Assembly (NCBI GenBank): GCA_030620925.1
Contig: JAUXIQ010000136.1
Location: forward strand, 1-6,081
Source: JAUXIQ01 sp030620925 [NCBI: Nitrospinota bacterium]
Lineage (GTDB): Bacteria; JAUXIQ01
Length of the DNA: 6,081 nt
Direction of reading: 5' to 3'
Part shown: positions 1-6,081 of the stretch, in pieces
Numbering within the stretch: position 1 is the stretch's first letter
How the letters are laid out: the number at the start of each line of letters is the position of its first letter
Notes under the pieces: model-generated
Databases searched by the model: none
What the model was told of the DNA's origin: nothing
Seen by the model: only the letters and a program-made list of their open reading frames with translations
Program-made: the position numbers and the translations under genes

Positions 1-594
1 CCGGACGCTGTACCTGGTTTAGAAAGCAGGGGGGCGGAACCTCATATTTCCGAAGAGAATATCGTCGTGGGCCAGCTGCAAAAGATCGGCGTATCACCGA
101 CGGAAGTGACAAAGGTGATTATGTCCCATCTCCATCAGGATCATACCGGCGGCATACAATTTTTCCCGGATGCCGAGATATATGTCCAGAAAGATGAATT
201 TTCTTATGCACAATTTCCCAATGCTTTCCAGGCGGAAATTTACGACCCAGGAATATTTGATTTGCCCGATGTCAAATGGAATCTGCTGGAAGGCGATCAG
301 GTTATTATTCCGGGTCTCACGGTGATGCTGGCGAACGGACACACTCCCGGTCTGCAGGGGTTGATCATAGAGCTTCCGGAAAGCGGGTATTATCTGTTGG
401 GAGCGGATTCCGTATATCTCAAGGAGAATATCGAAAATGCGCATCCTCCCGGAAATGTTTGGAACACCATACTTGCCGAATATTCCATTAAACGGTTCAA
501 GGCATTACAGTCCTTATTAGACGCGCAATTCTTTCCGGGACATGATTATGATTTTTATAATAATGAGGTAAAGCTATGTGAAGCTTATTGTTAG
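1..594 (+). CDS. MBL-fold metallohydrolase, N-acyl-homoserine lactonase-like (5' partial)
   Basis: The reading frame is open from base 1 and stops at TAG 592-594, giving 197 visible codons. The GTG at 67 is therefore probably internal, and the true start lies left of the window. Seen: the metallo-beta-lactamase metal motif HLHQDH (visible residues H43, H45, D47, H48), a third histidine in NGHTPG (H114), a bridging aspartate in LGADSVY (D136) and a last histidine in FPGHD (H181). This is the full dinuclear-zinc ligand set of the family. The tyrosine three residues after D136 (Y139) matches the DxxY spacing of AiiA-type lactonases, where that tyrosine assists lactone opening. Family knowledge: such enzymes hydrolyse acyl-homoserine lactones or other lactones and are usually cytoplasmic. 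The exact substrate is not established; a generic MBL hydrolase is the alternative. It converges on the minus-strand operon, and its GC is lower (22 of 60 at 181-240, 16 of 60 at 541-600). Confidence 0.85.
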   Translation, partial: PDAVPGLESRGAEPHISEENIVVGQLQKIGVSPTEVTKVIMSHLHQDHTGGIQFFPDAEIYVQKDEFSYAQFPNAFQAEIYDPGIFDLPDVKWNLLEGDQVIIPGLTVMLANGHTPGLQGLIIELPESGYYLLGADSVYLKENIENAHPPGNVWNTILAEYSIKRFKALQSLLDAQFFPGHDYDFYNNEVKLCEAYC

Positions 595-626
595 TAACCA
601 TTTTCATTCAGGAGCGACAATATGCC

Positions 627-1829
627 TCAACTTCTGTACCAGGTGATTATCTTTTTCACGCCGTCTATCACGTCCTGAACGTCCCGCTCAGTCATGGTCG
701 GAAACAGGGGAACGGAAAGGACTCTCTCCGAAGCATACTCGGCCTCCGGCAGCGAGCCCGGTTCATATTTCAGCGTCTCTTTATAGTAGGGGTGGGTGTG
801 CACGGCACGGTAGTGTATGCCTATTGCGATATTCTCCGCCTCCACAGCGTTCATAAGGTAGTCGCGGTCTTCCTTCAGCAACTCATTCTTTAAAATCAGA
901 ACGTACATGTGGTATCCGTTAACACAGCCGTCTTCCGCATCTTGCCTTAAAAGGCTCAGCTCGGGAACACCTTCGAACGCCTGGTTGTAGCAGCCGACTA
1001 TCTCCCGCCTCTTTTCCCAGAGCGCGGGCAGACGCGCAATCTGATGAAGACCGATCGAAGCCTGGATATCGGACATATTGTATTTATAGCCGGGGTAGAT
1101 TATATCCCAGTGGGCGTACCCTTTTTCGGTAAATCGCTTCCATGCATCACGGCTTATCCCGTGAAGGCTCAGCACCCTTATTTTTTCTTCCAGTTGGTCA
1201 TCATCAGTGGTCAGCATTCCCCCCTCGCCGGTGGTCATATTTTTCGTAGAATAAAAGCTGAACACCGTTAACGGACTGATGGTGCCGATCTTCCTGCCCT
1301 TATAAACGGTTTCCACGGCATGGGCGGCGTCTTCGATGACCAGCAGGTTGTGCCGCCCGGCGATTTCCGATATGGCGTCCATATCGCATGCCTGGCCCAG
1401 AAAGTGGACGGGGATTATGGCTTTGGTCCTGGAAGTTACGCGCTCCTCTATTTTCGATGCATCGATATTAAGCGTGCGGGGATCGACGTCGACAAAAACG
1501 GGCGTGGCACCCACGTGGACGATCACGTTGGCCGTGGCGGCGAAAGTCATGGGCGTGGTTATGACTTCATCGCCCGGCCCTATACCTGACGCCACCAGAG
1601 AAAGATGAAGACCGGCGGTGCAGGAGTTGAGGGCAACGGCATGTTCGCAACCGCAATACTCCGCAAACAGTCTCTCGAACTCCTTGGTCTTCCCGGCCGT
1701 CGTGAGCCAACCCGATCGGAGGGTATCCAGGATTTCCCGCTCTTCCTCCTCACCCACCTGGGGGCGGTGAAAGTGCAGGAATTCCTCCCTGACCGGTTTC
1801 CCGCCTTCTATAGCAGGCCTGGTATCCAT
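627..1829 (-). CDS. DegT/DnrJ/EryC1/StrS family PLP-dependent sugar aminotransferase
   Basis: A 400-residue protein of full family length. It transfers an amino group, usually from glutamate, to a keto sugar nucleotide using pyridoxal phosphate in the cytoplasm. Seen: N-terminal GWLTTAGKTKEFE (40-52); LNSCTAGLHL near 67-76 for the cofactor phosphate; VIEDAAHA (164-171) with D167, expected to pair with the PLP ring nitrogen; SFYSTKN (191-197) with the Schiff-base lysine K196; GEGGM (201-205); and GYKYNMSDIQAS (247-258), the family's conserved substrate-side block. ATG 1829 is chosen because an in-frame TAA lies just upstream (1842-1844). A weak GCGGGG Shine-Dalgarno-like stretch sits four bases before it. 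It is the last gene of the minus-strand run, 61 bp after the SDR gene, whose keto-sugar product it probably aminates. The sugar and the carbon aminated cannot be fixed from sequence; the family includes ArnB-, PseC- and PglE-like enzymes. It lacks no key residue I can identify. Confidence 0.93.
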   Translation of the reverse strand: MDTRPAIEGGKPVREEFLHFHRPQVGEEEEREILDTLRSGWLTTAGKTKEFERLFAEYCGCEHAVALNSCTAGLHLSLVASGIGPGDEVITTPMTFAATANVIVHVGATPVFVDVDPRTLNIDASKIEERVTSRTKAIIPVHFLGQACDMDAISEIAGRHNLLVIEDAAHAVETVYKGRKIGTISPLTVFSFYSTKNMTTGEGGMLTTDDDQLEEKIRVLSLHGISRDAWKRFTEKGYAHWDIIYPGYKYNMSDIQASIGLHQIARLPALWEKRREIVGCYNQAFEGVPELSLLRQDAEDGCVNGYHMYVLILKNELLKEDRDYLMNAVEAENIAIGIHYRAVHTHPYYKETLKYEPGSLPEAEYASERVLSVPLFPTMTERDVQDVIDGVKKIITWYRS

Positions 1830-1890
1830 ACAACCCCGCTGTTAATGGTTATCGAAGAAAACACCGACACTATGGGGGAAAAGCACCCTA

Positions 1891-2922
1891 TCAGTAATAT
1901 TCAACTTTGCCGTCTTTGGTCAGAATGGGAATGAAACGCATCCAGAGCTGGTTTTTCCACCATTCCGAGTTTTCCGCATACCATTCGGAGGTATATCGGA
2001 GCCCTTCCTCAAACTCGGTCTCGGCCTTCCAACCAAGGATTCTCTCCGCCTTGTCGGTAGACGAGATGTGCCTCTCCACCTGGCCCGGCCTGTCGGAAAT
2101 ATGCTCTACCACGGATGAGGATTCGCCGAAAATATCCAGCACTATTTCTACGATTTGAGTGAGAGATGTCTCCCGACCCGAACCCAGGTTGATGGTTTTC
2201 CCCCTTATCTTGTTTAAATCGCAGTGAATAAGCTCATCGATTGCCTTGCAGGTGTCCTGGACGTAAACCCAATCGCGAGTAGCCGAGCCATCACCATGAA
2301 TAACTATGGATTCGTTGGTTATGGCCCCGGTTATGAATCTGGGGAGGGCCTTTTCCAGGTGCTGCCTGGGGCCGTACTGGTTGAAGGGCCTGATGATGAC
2401 TGCGGGAATATTATAGGTAGCCATGTATGAATATACCAGGCGGTCGGCGCCCGCTTTGGAGCTGGCATAAGGACTCTTGGGGTTGAGGGGATGCTCTTCA
2501 TCCATGGGGTTGGTGAGAGCCGTGCCGTAGACCTCGGACGTGGAGATGTATATGTAGCGCTCGACACGGTCCATATTTTTAAGCACGGCGCTGGTCACCA
2601 CCTGCGTTCCCATCACGTTAGTTTCAAAACAGGCCACTACGTCGAATATGGAACGCGAGACGTGCGACTCCGCGGCCAGATGGACAACTACATCGGACCT
2701 GCCGACCAGTTCGTTTACTATGGCGGAGTTTTTTATGTCCCCGTACCAGAACTCGAACCTCTCCCGCTCGGATTCTAAATCCACGGGTATATTGTTCAGG
2801 TCGCCGGCATAGGTCAGCAAGTCTAAGACCAGCATCTTGTAATCGGGATAATTGTTGCACAGGTATTCGATCAGGTTGCTGCCGATGAAACCGGCGCCTC
2901 CGGTAACCAGAATGGTCTTCAT
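1891..2922 (-). CDS. Extended-SDR nucleotide-sugar 4,6-dehydratase/epimerase (RmlB/LegB-like)
   Basis: A 343-residue NAD-dependent extended short-chain dehydrogenase. Seen: Rossmann motif GGAGFIG (8-14), acidic D34 at the end of strand two as expected for NAD binding, GDI (61-63), HLAAESHVSRS (81-91) as in dTDP-glucose 4,6-dehydratases, STSEVYGTA (127-135), catalytic YxxxK at Y152 and K156, RPFNQYGPRQ (178-187) and TRDWVYVQDT (215-224). The RmlB signature is TDE, but here residues 128-130 read TSE, as in LegB-type dehydratases and also in UDP-glucuronate decarboxylases. The DEEHPL block and the PFN-YGPRQ block favour a LegB-like 4,6-dehydratase, so the call stays at family level. A tail near 326-343 (WMRFIPILTKDGKVEYY) follows the usual fold. 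The start is firm: ATG 2922 overlaps the WbqC stop as ATGA and follows a good ribosome-binding site. The adjacent aminotransferase is its likely partner in making an amino sugar. Confidence 0.9.
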   Translation of the reverse strand: MKTILVTGGAGFIGSNLIEYLCNNYPDYKMLVLDLLTYAGDLNNIPVDLESERERFEFWYGDIKNSAIVNELVGRSDVVVHLAAESHVSRSIFDVVACFETNVMGTQVVTSAVLKNMDRVERYIYISTSEVYGTALTNPMDEEHPLNPKSPYASSKAGADRLVYSYMATYNIPAVIIRPFNQYGPRQHLEKALPRFITGAITNESIVIHGDGSATRDWVYVQDTCKAIDELIHCDLNKIRGKTINLGSGRETSLTQIVEIVLDIFGESSSVVEHISDRPGQVERHISSTDKAERILGWKAETEFEEGLRYTSEWYAENSEWWKNQLWMRFIPILTKDGKVEYY

Positions 2923-3608
2923 GAACTTCCCCTCGAAATTATTGACAGACTCTGAGGCCCGCAGTTGAAAAGCAGGTCCACTATCGACAGATGCGAAACA
3001 AACTCCCCGTAAAGCTGGGGGTAATCCGGATGTCGATAGTCCTGATATTCCACCTCGATTCCACGGGCCGCAAACGCTTCTTCATCCATGTAATCTTTGG
3101 CGCTGTCCCCGGTAAGGTAGCGATCCGCTCCCAATTTCAGGCAAATATCCATCAGGCGTTCCAGCCTGTCGCCTTTAACGTTTAATTCTGAAGACAAGAC
3201 GAACTCCGTATTTATCCCCAGCACCTTTGAAATGGACTCGACTAATTCTATATCCAGGTCCGCCAGCTTCATCCACTCCCTGGAATAAATACTCTCGAAA
3301 AGGCCGATATACTCTTTGAAATAGGGGCCCTTGGAATAGTTCTGCGCCAGCATCTTGAGATGCTTCGACGCCCAGGGAGTATTGTTGTTTATCTCAATCT
3401 CGTTTATGGCCGCCCCGAACCGATGCTTGGTGAGCACGGGAACAGTTATCCATTGTCCTCCTTGCGACGTCTTGATGCGGTTGCGGTTGCGCCAGCTGTT
3501 CTTGTCGTATTGCACATCGTCATAAAACACGAACGTATCGGCGCGTTCTATCTGGTCAAAATACCCCAGCCATGGGAGGTAGCTTGGCTGCAAGACGACA
3601 ACTCTCAT
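2919..3608 (-). CDS. WbqC family protein
   Basis: A 229-residue protein of the WbqC-like family, whose members are common in O-antigen and other surface-glycan clusters; their biochemical role is poorly defined. Seen, numbering from ATG 3608: QPSYLPWLGYF (7-17), FVFYDDVQYDK (26-36), SWRNRNRIKT (38-47), WITVPV (53-58), HPDYPQLYG (193-201) and SHLSIVDLLFNCG (205-217). These are the conserved N- and C-terminal blocks, so the gene looks complete. ATG 3608 is preferred because family members begin a few residues before the QPxYLPWLGYF block and a GGGT stretch lies six bases upstream. An in-frame TTG at 3623 would add five residues (MTGKH) and overlap the asparagine synthase stop by four bases, but it has no ribosome-binding site. 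The 3' end overlaps the SDR start by four bases. Its place between an amidotransferase and sugar-nucleotide enzymes suggests modification of a sugar or glycan precursor. No signal peptide or membrane segment is apparent. Confidence 0.9.
   Translation of the reverse strand: MRVVVLQPSYLPWLGYFDQIERADTFVFYDDVQYDKNSWRNRNRIKTSQGGQWITVPVLTKHRFGAAINEIEINNNTPWASKHLKMLAQNYSKGPYFKEYIGLFESIYSREWMKLADLDIELVESISKVLGINTEFVLSSELNVKGDRLERLMDICLKLGADRYLTGDSAKDYMDEEAFAARGIEVEYQDYRHPDYPQLYGEFVSHLSIVDLLFNCGPQSLSIISRGSS
2929..2934 (-). promoter_or_regulatory. Ribosome-binding site of the SDR gene
   Basis: On the minus strand this reads GAGGGG, six bases before ATG 2922. It lies inside the 3' end of the WbqC coding region. 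Together with the ATGA stop/start overlap it supports ATG 2922 as the start and translation of the two genes from one transcript. Confidence 0.65.
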
Positions 3609-3619
3609 GTGCTTACCCG

Positions 3620-5476
3620 TCAACCCATATAAATATCATACCAGACCTGAAACGCCAGCAGCGAGAAAACCTTGTTTGCCAGGGATTGATCGCCTTCGTA
3701 AAACCGCCCCAACAGCCCCTGCACGTGCCGGGGGTTAAACAGGCCGTGTTTATCCAGCTCACCGGGACTCAGCACCTCACTAACATACTCCTTCAGCCCA
3801 TTCAGCAGCCAGTCGTTAATGGGCATAACGAATCCCTCTTTTTTGCGAAAAACTATCTCTCGAGGCAAGTATTTAAGCGCCGCTTTTTTGAGGATATATT
3901 TCACCTCACCATCTTTAATCTTGAGCCTGCCGGGGATCCCCGCCGCCAGCCTGACGAATTTCGGGTCCAGGAAAGCGGTCCTGACCTCCAGTGAATGTGC
4001 CATGGAGAGCCTGTCCACGAAAGCCAGCACCTGGTCGGGGAAAATCCCCCGGAATTCGGCCTCCAGTATCCGGTTTGTGGCGTCCCGGGCGCCGGCCCCC
4101 CGGAAATATTCCCAAAGGTGCGACTGGGTGTCAAAATAGGATGCGATTTCCGCCATGGGGGTTGAATATAGCTCCTGCTTCTCTTCGTCTGTAAAGACCA
4201 GCAGTTTATAGCGCCACTTCCAATTCTCCGGCTCGGCCACGCGTTTCAAAAAATCCATGTTATTCTCAAAAAGCGGATAATCATCATATTGGGGATCGTT
4301 CGTCTTCTCGAAATTGACATAGTTCTCTATGGGCTGGGCGATGCGGTGTGAGAGGTAGCTGCCGAAAAGCTCGTCGGCGCCGTCGCCCGAAAGAGCGACC
4401 TTCACATGAGACCCTATCAACCGTGCCAGGAAATAGGTGGAAATAACCCCCGAAAAGGGCTCGTCGAAATGGGATATGATGCGGGGGTATTCCTCCTTAA
4501 AGTTGATGGAGCTGATGACTTCCTCGTGGTGTTCCGTGCCGTAGGTATCTGATACTTGGCGTGCATACTCCAGGTCCAGCCGCTTGCCTTCCGAGAGGTC
4601 TTCTTCGCCGTAGACGAGCGTGAAGGTCTTGATGGGCCCCGAAGACGACTCTGCGGCCAGTGCGGTGGAGAGGCTGGAGTCCAGGCCGCCGCTCAGGAAA
4701 AACCCTATGGGAACGTCGCTGATAAGCCTCCGGCGGACGGCCTCTCGCAGGGTATCGATTATCATGTCCGCCAATTCTTCCTCGTCGATTTTTTCGCTGT
4801 CCTCCATGGGGGAGAAGTCAGCCTGCCAGTACCTGGTAATCCGCACCGGCTCCCCAGGTTCATAAAAAAGGGCGCTTCCGGGCGGAAGCATGCTTATTCC
4901 TTTGAAGATGGTCAACGGATGGGGAACGTGCTTGTAGCTCAGGAAATAATGGAGGGCCTCACGGTTCAACTCTTTCTCGTATCCGGGAATCTTCAGCAGG
5001 CATTTAATCTCGGAGGCAAAATAAAGGTTCCCGTTCAGCGTCGTGTAGTAGAGCGGTTTCTTGCCGGTGCGGTCCCTGGCCAGGATGCCCCTCTTTTTCC
5101 CTTCATCCCAGAGGCTGATGGCGAAGAGGCCGTCAGCCTCTTCATAGAAGGCGTCACCGAGGCTTTCATAGAGATGGACGAGAACTTCCGTGTCGCAGCG
5201 CGTGCTGAAATTATGCCCCTCCTCGAGCAGTGTTTCACGCAGGGAGGGGAAATTATATATTTCTCCGTTCTGAGCCACCCAGATACTGCCGTCCTCGTTG
5301 CACAGGGGCTGCCTTCCTCCGGCTACATCAATAATGCTCAACCGGCGGGCGCCGATACAGAACCGCTCCCCCGAGACGACGTGTTCGTCGTCCGGCCCCC
5401 GGTGATGGATAAGAGGCAGCATCTTTTTGACGGTGTCGATATCCCCCGTCCCGAATGTCCCGCAAATTCCGCACAT
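3620..5476 (-). CDS. asnB: Asparagine synthase (glutamine-hydrolysing), AsnB type
   Basis: A 618-residue two-domain enzyme of full length. The N-terminal Ntn glutaminase domain (about 1-215) begins MCGICG, with nucleophile C2 after methionine removal. RRLSIID (44-50), NGEIYNF (70-76) and CDTE (94-97) hold the residues that bind glutamine. The C-terminal synthetase domain has the ATP pyrophosphatase loop LSGGLDSS (261-268), LSGDGADELFGSY (362-374) and the late block MAHSLEVRTAFLD (492-504). Ammonia released from glutamine passes to a carboxyl group activated as an acyl-adenylate, normally aspartate. Because the gene sits among sugar-nucleotide genes, the acceptor may instead be a carboxyl on a sugar or small molecule, as with amidotransferase homologues in O-antigen clusters; that is inference. 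The E. coli GEGSDE position is GDGADE here, a variant I recall from other bacterial homologues. ATG 5476 is supported by MCGIC, which must begin the mature enzyme, and by a ribosome-binding site six bases upstream. Confidence 0.95.
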   Translation of the reverse strand: MCGICGTFGTGDIDTVKKMLPLIHHRGPDDEHVVSGERFCIGARRLSIIDVAGGRQPLCNEDGSIWVAQNGEIYNFPSLRETLLEEGHNFSTRCDTEVLVHLYESLGDAFYEEADGLFAISLWDEGKKRGILARDRTGKKPLYYTTLNGNLYFASEIKCLLKIPGYEKELNREALHYFLSYKHVPHPLTIFKGISMLPPGSALFYEPGEPVRITRYWQADFSPMEDSEKIDEEELADMIIDTLREAVRRRLISDVPIGFFLSGGLDSSLSTALAAESSSGPIKTFTLVYGEEDLSEGKRLDLEYARQVSDTYGTEHHEEVISSINFKEEYPRIISHFDEPFSGVISTYFLARLIGSHVKVALSGDGADELFGSYLSHRIAQPIENYVNFEKTNDPQYDDYPLFENNMDFLKRVAEPENWKWRYKLLVFTDEEKQELYSTPMAEIASYFDTQSHLWEYFRGAGARDATNRILEAEFRGIFPDQVLAFVDRLSMAHSLEVRTAFLDPKFVRLAAGIPGRLKIKDGEVKYILKKAALKYLPREIVFRKKEGFVMPINDWLLNGLKEYVSEVLSPGELDKHGLFNPRHVQGLLGRFYEGDQSLANKVFSLLAFQVWYDIYMG

Positions 5477-5482
5477 TGGATT

Positions 5483-5490
5483 TCACCACC
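5483..5490 (-). promoter_or_regulatory. Ribosome-binding site of the asparagine synthase gene
   Basis: On the minus strand this reads GGTGGTGA, six bases before ATG 5476, in the 50-bp gap after the radical SAM gene. It confirms the start already demanded by the MCGIC N-terminus. I see no clear promoter or hairpin in the rest of the gap (5477-5526), so translation is probably from a longer transcript. Confidence 0.55.
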
Positions 5491-5526
5491 GGATGGCAGG
5501 GTCGGTTGCACAGCACATGGAGACCA

Positions 5527-6081
5527 TCACTCGTTGCCTGTGACCTGTTCTATTCCCTCATCGGGCAGGTCGGGAATCCGACCGGCCCTCTTCTTCCTCG
5601 TCTTTTCCGCCTCGGAATACATGTGATAGTAATTGTAGTTCCAGGAACGGTAGCGCCAATCGGGGCAGGCGCGGCAGACCTCTATCTCCTCATACCTGCC
5701 TTCGAGCAACAGCTTACGCCTGGCCTCCATCTCCGGTCCCTGCCATATTTCCTTTAAAGACTTCTCCATGATGTTGCCCAGGTCCGTGACCCCTGCGATG
5801 TCGTAGCCGCAGAACATCACGTCGCCTCTGGTATCCACGTTTATCCGCTCGAAAGGCCAGGGGCAGGGAACGCGCTCGGCAAGGTATGGAGTCGGGTCGC
5901 CCGACCCCTCTTCGTCAAGTATGTTCCAGGTCAGGTATTTTCTGACGATGACGTTATCCACCAGCTTATTCCAGTATTCCACGATCTCTTTCAGCCGGTC
6001 TTCCACGGCCTTCTGGTTCACCACGCTGACCACCACTTTGGACTCCGATTTGGTTTCGCTCCGGCGCTTCAGCGTGTAATC
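5527..6081 (-). CDS. Radical SAM protein, C-terminal SPASM-domain portion (5' partial)
   Basis: The frame is open to the right edge of the window. 184 codons are visible, and the GTG at 6036 is probably internal. The N-terminal radical SAM core with its CxxxCxxC cluster would lie outside the window, so the class is inferred from the C-terminal domain. Seen, counting from the GTG at 6036: CPWPFERINVDTRGDVMFC (58-76), which fits the SPASM pattern C-x12-G-x4-C; then LGNIMEKSLKEIW (86-98), the usual block after it; and CRAC (121-124). Four cysteines (58, 76, 121, 124) could hold one auxiliary iron-sulfur cluster. The later C-x5-C-x3-C cysteines of two-cluster SPASM proteins are absent. An aromatic and basic tail follows (127-151). 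Family members modify peptides, proteins, sugars or other small molecules; the substrate here cannot be told. It is the first visible gene of the run, 50 bp ahead of asparagine synthase. Confidence 0.85.
   Translation of the reverse strand, partial: DYTLKRRSETKSESKVVVSVVNQKAVEDRLKEIVEYWNKLVDNVIVRKYLTWNILDEEGSGDPTPYLAERVPCPWPFERINVDTRGDVMFCGYDIAGVTDLGNIMEKSLKEIWQGPEMEARRKLLLEGRYEEIEVCRACPDWRYRSWNYNYYHMYSEAEKTRKKRAGRIPDLPDEGIEQVTGNE

Noticed and set aside
67-69. GTG as the start of the MBL-fold protein
   Set aside because: The same frame is open through base 1 and the upstream residues (ending ENIVV) fit a continuing domain, so the gene is more likely truncated by the window edge.
571-586. A small inverted repeat (AAGCT / AGCTT) near the convergent gene ends, considered as a terminator
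   Set aside because: The stem is only 5 bp, has no U-run on either strand and lies within the hydrolase coding sequence.
1830-1890. The 61-bp gap before the aminotransferase, checked for an internal promoter or terminator
   Set aside because: No paired -35/-10 boxes and no stable hairpin could be seen; only a weak Shine-Dalgarno-like GCGGGG before the start.
588-2158. Several plus-strand open frames of 75-109 codons (588-893, 1044-1271, 1320-1589, 1605-1934, 1907-2158)
   Set aside because: They lie antisense to the aminotransferase and SDR genes, show no family motifs and lack convincing ribosome-binding sites.
4556-5626. A 356-codon plus-strand open frame opposite the asparagine synthase gene
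   Set aside because: It is wholly antisense to a well-supported gene with intact catalytic motifs, has no recognisable domain and is rich in low-complexity Gly/Ala/Pro/Arg stretches. It is a frame shadow of GC-rich coding DNA.
6034-6036. GTG as the start of the SPASM protein
   Set aside because: The frame stays open to base 6081, and a SPASM domain normally follows a radical SAM core, so this is an internal codon.

Overview
The window is bacterial and densely coding. It holds the 3' part of one plus-strand gene (bases 1-594), then a run of five minus-strand genes (about 5.5 kb, transcribed right to left) that fills the rest. I cannot assign a species. The hydrolase type, the SPASM radical SAM protein and GC content in the mid-50s in most of the minus-strand genes would suit an anaerobic or environmental bacterium (for example Desulfobacterota or Bacillota), but that is inference. 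No RNA gene, CRISPR array, insertion sequence or long repeat was seen.

Layout. Bases 1-594 (+): C-terminal part of a metallo-beta-lactamase-fold hydrolase resembling N-acyl-homoserine lactonases. Bases 595-626: a 32-bp gap between converging genes with no convincing terminator. In transcription order on the minus strand: the SPASM end of a radical SAM protein (6081-5527, running off the right edge); a glutamine-dependent asparagine synthase (5476-3620); a WbqC-family protein (3608-2919, or 3623 if the TTG start is used); an extended-SDR nucleotide-sugar 4,6-dehydratase/epimerase (2922-1891); and a DegT/DnrJ/EryC1/StrS PLP aminotransferase (1829-627). The junctions are tight: 50 bp, 11 bp (or a 4-bp overlap), a 4-bp ATGA overlap, then 61 bp. 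They look like one operon whose promoter lies beyond the right edge.

How they work together (inference). The SDR plus the sugar aminotransferase is the standard pair for making a 4-keto sugar nucleotide and aminating it. WbqC-family and asparagine-synthase-like proteins are repeatedly found in O-antigen, capsule or other surface-glycan clusters. The window is therefore most likely the interior or end of a surface-polysaccharide or glycoconjugate cluster, possibly producing an amino sugar or an amide-bearing sugar. The radical SAM protein's substrate cannot be read from what is visible. Its linkage to these four genes is the least explained part of the window. The plus-strand hydrolase has lower GC in sampled stretches and opposite orientation, so it probably belongs to a separate unit.
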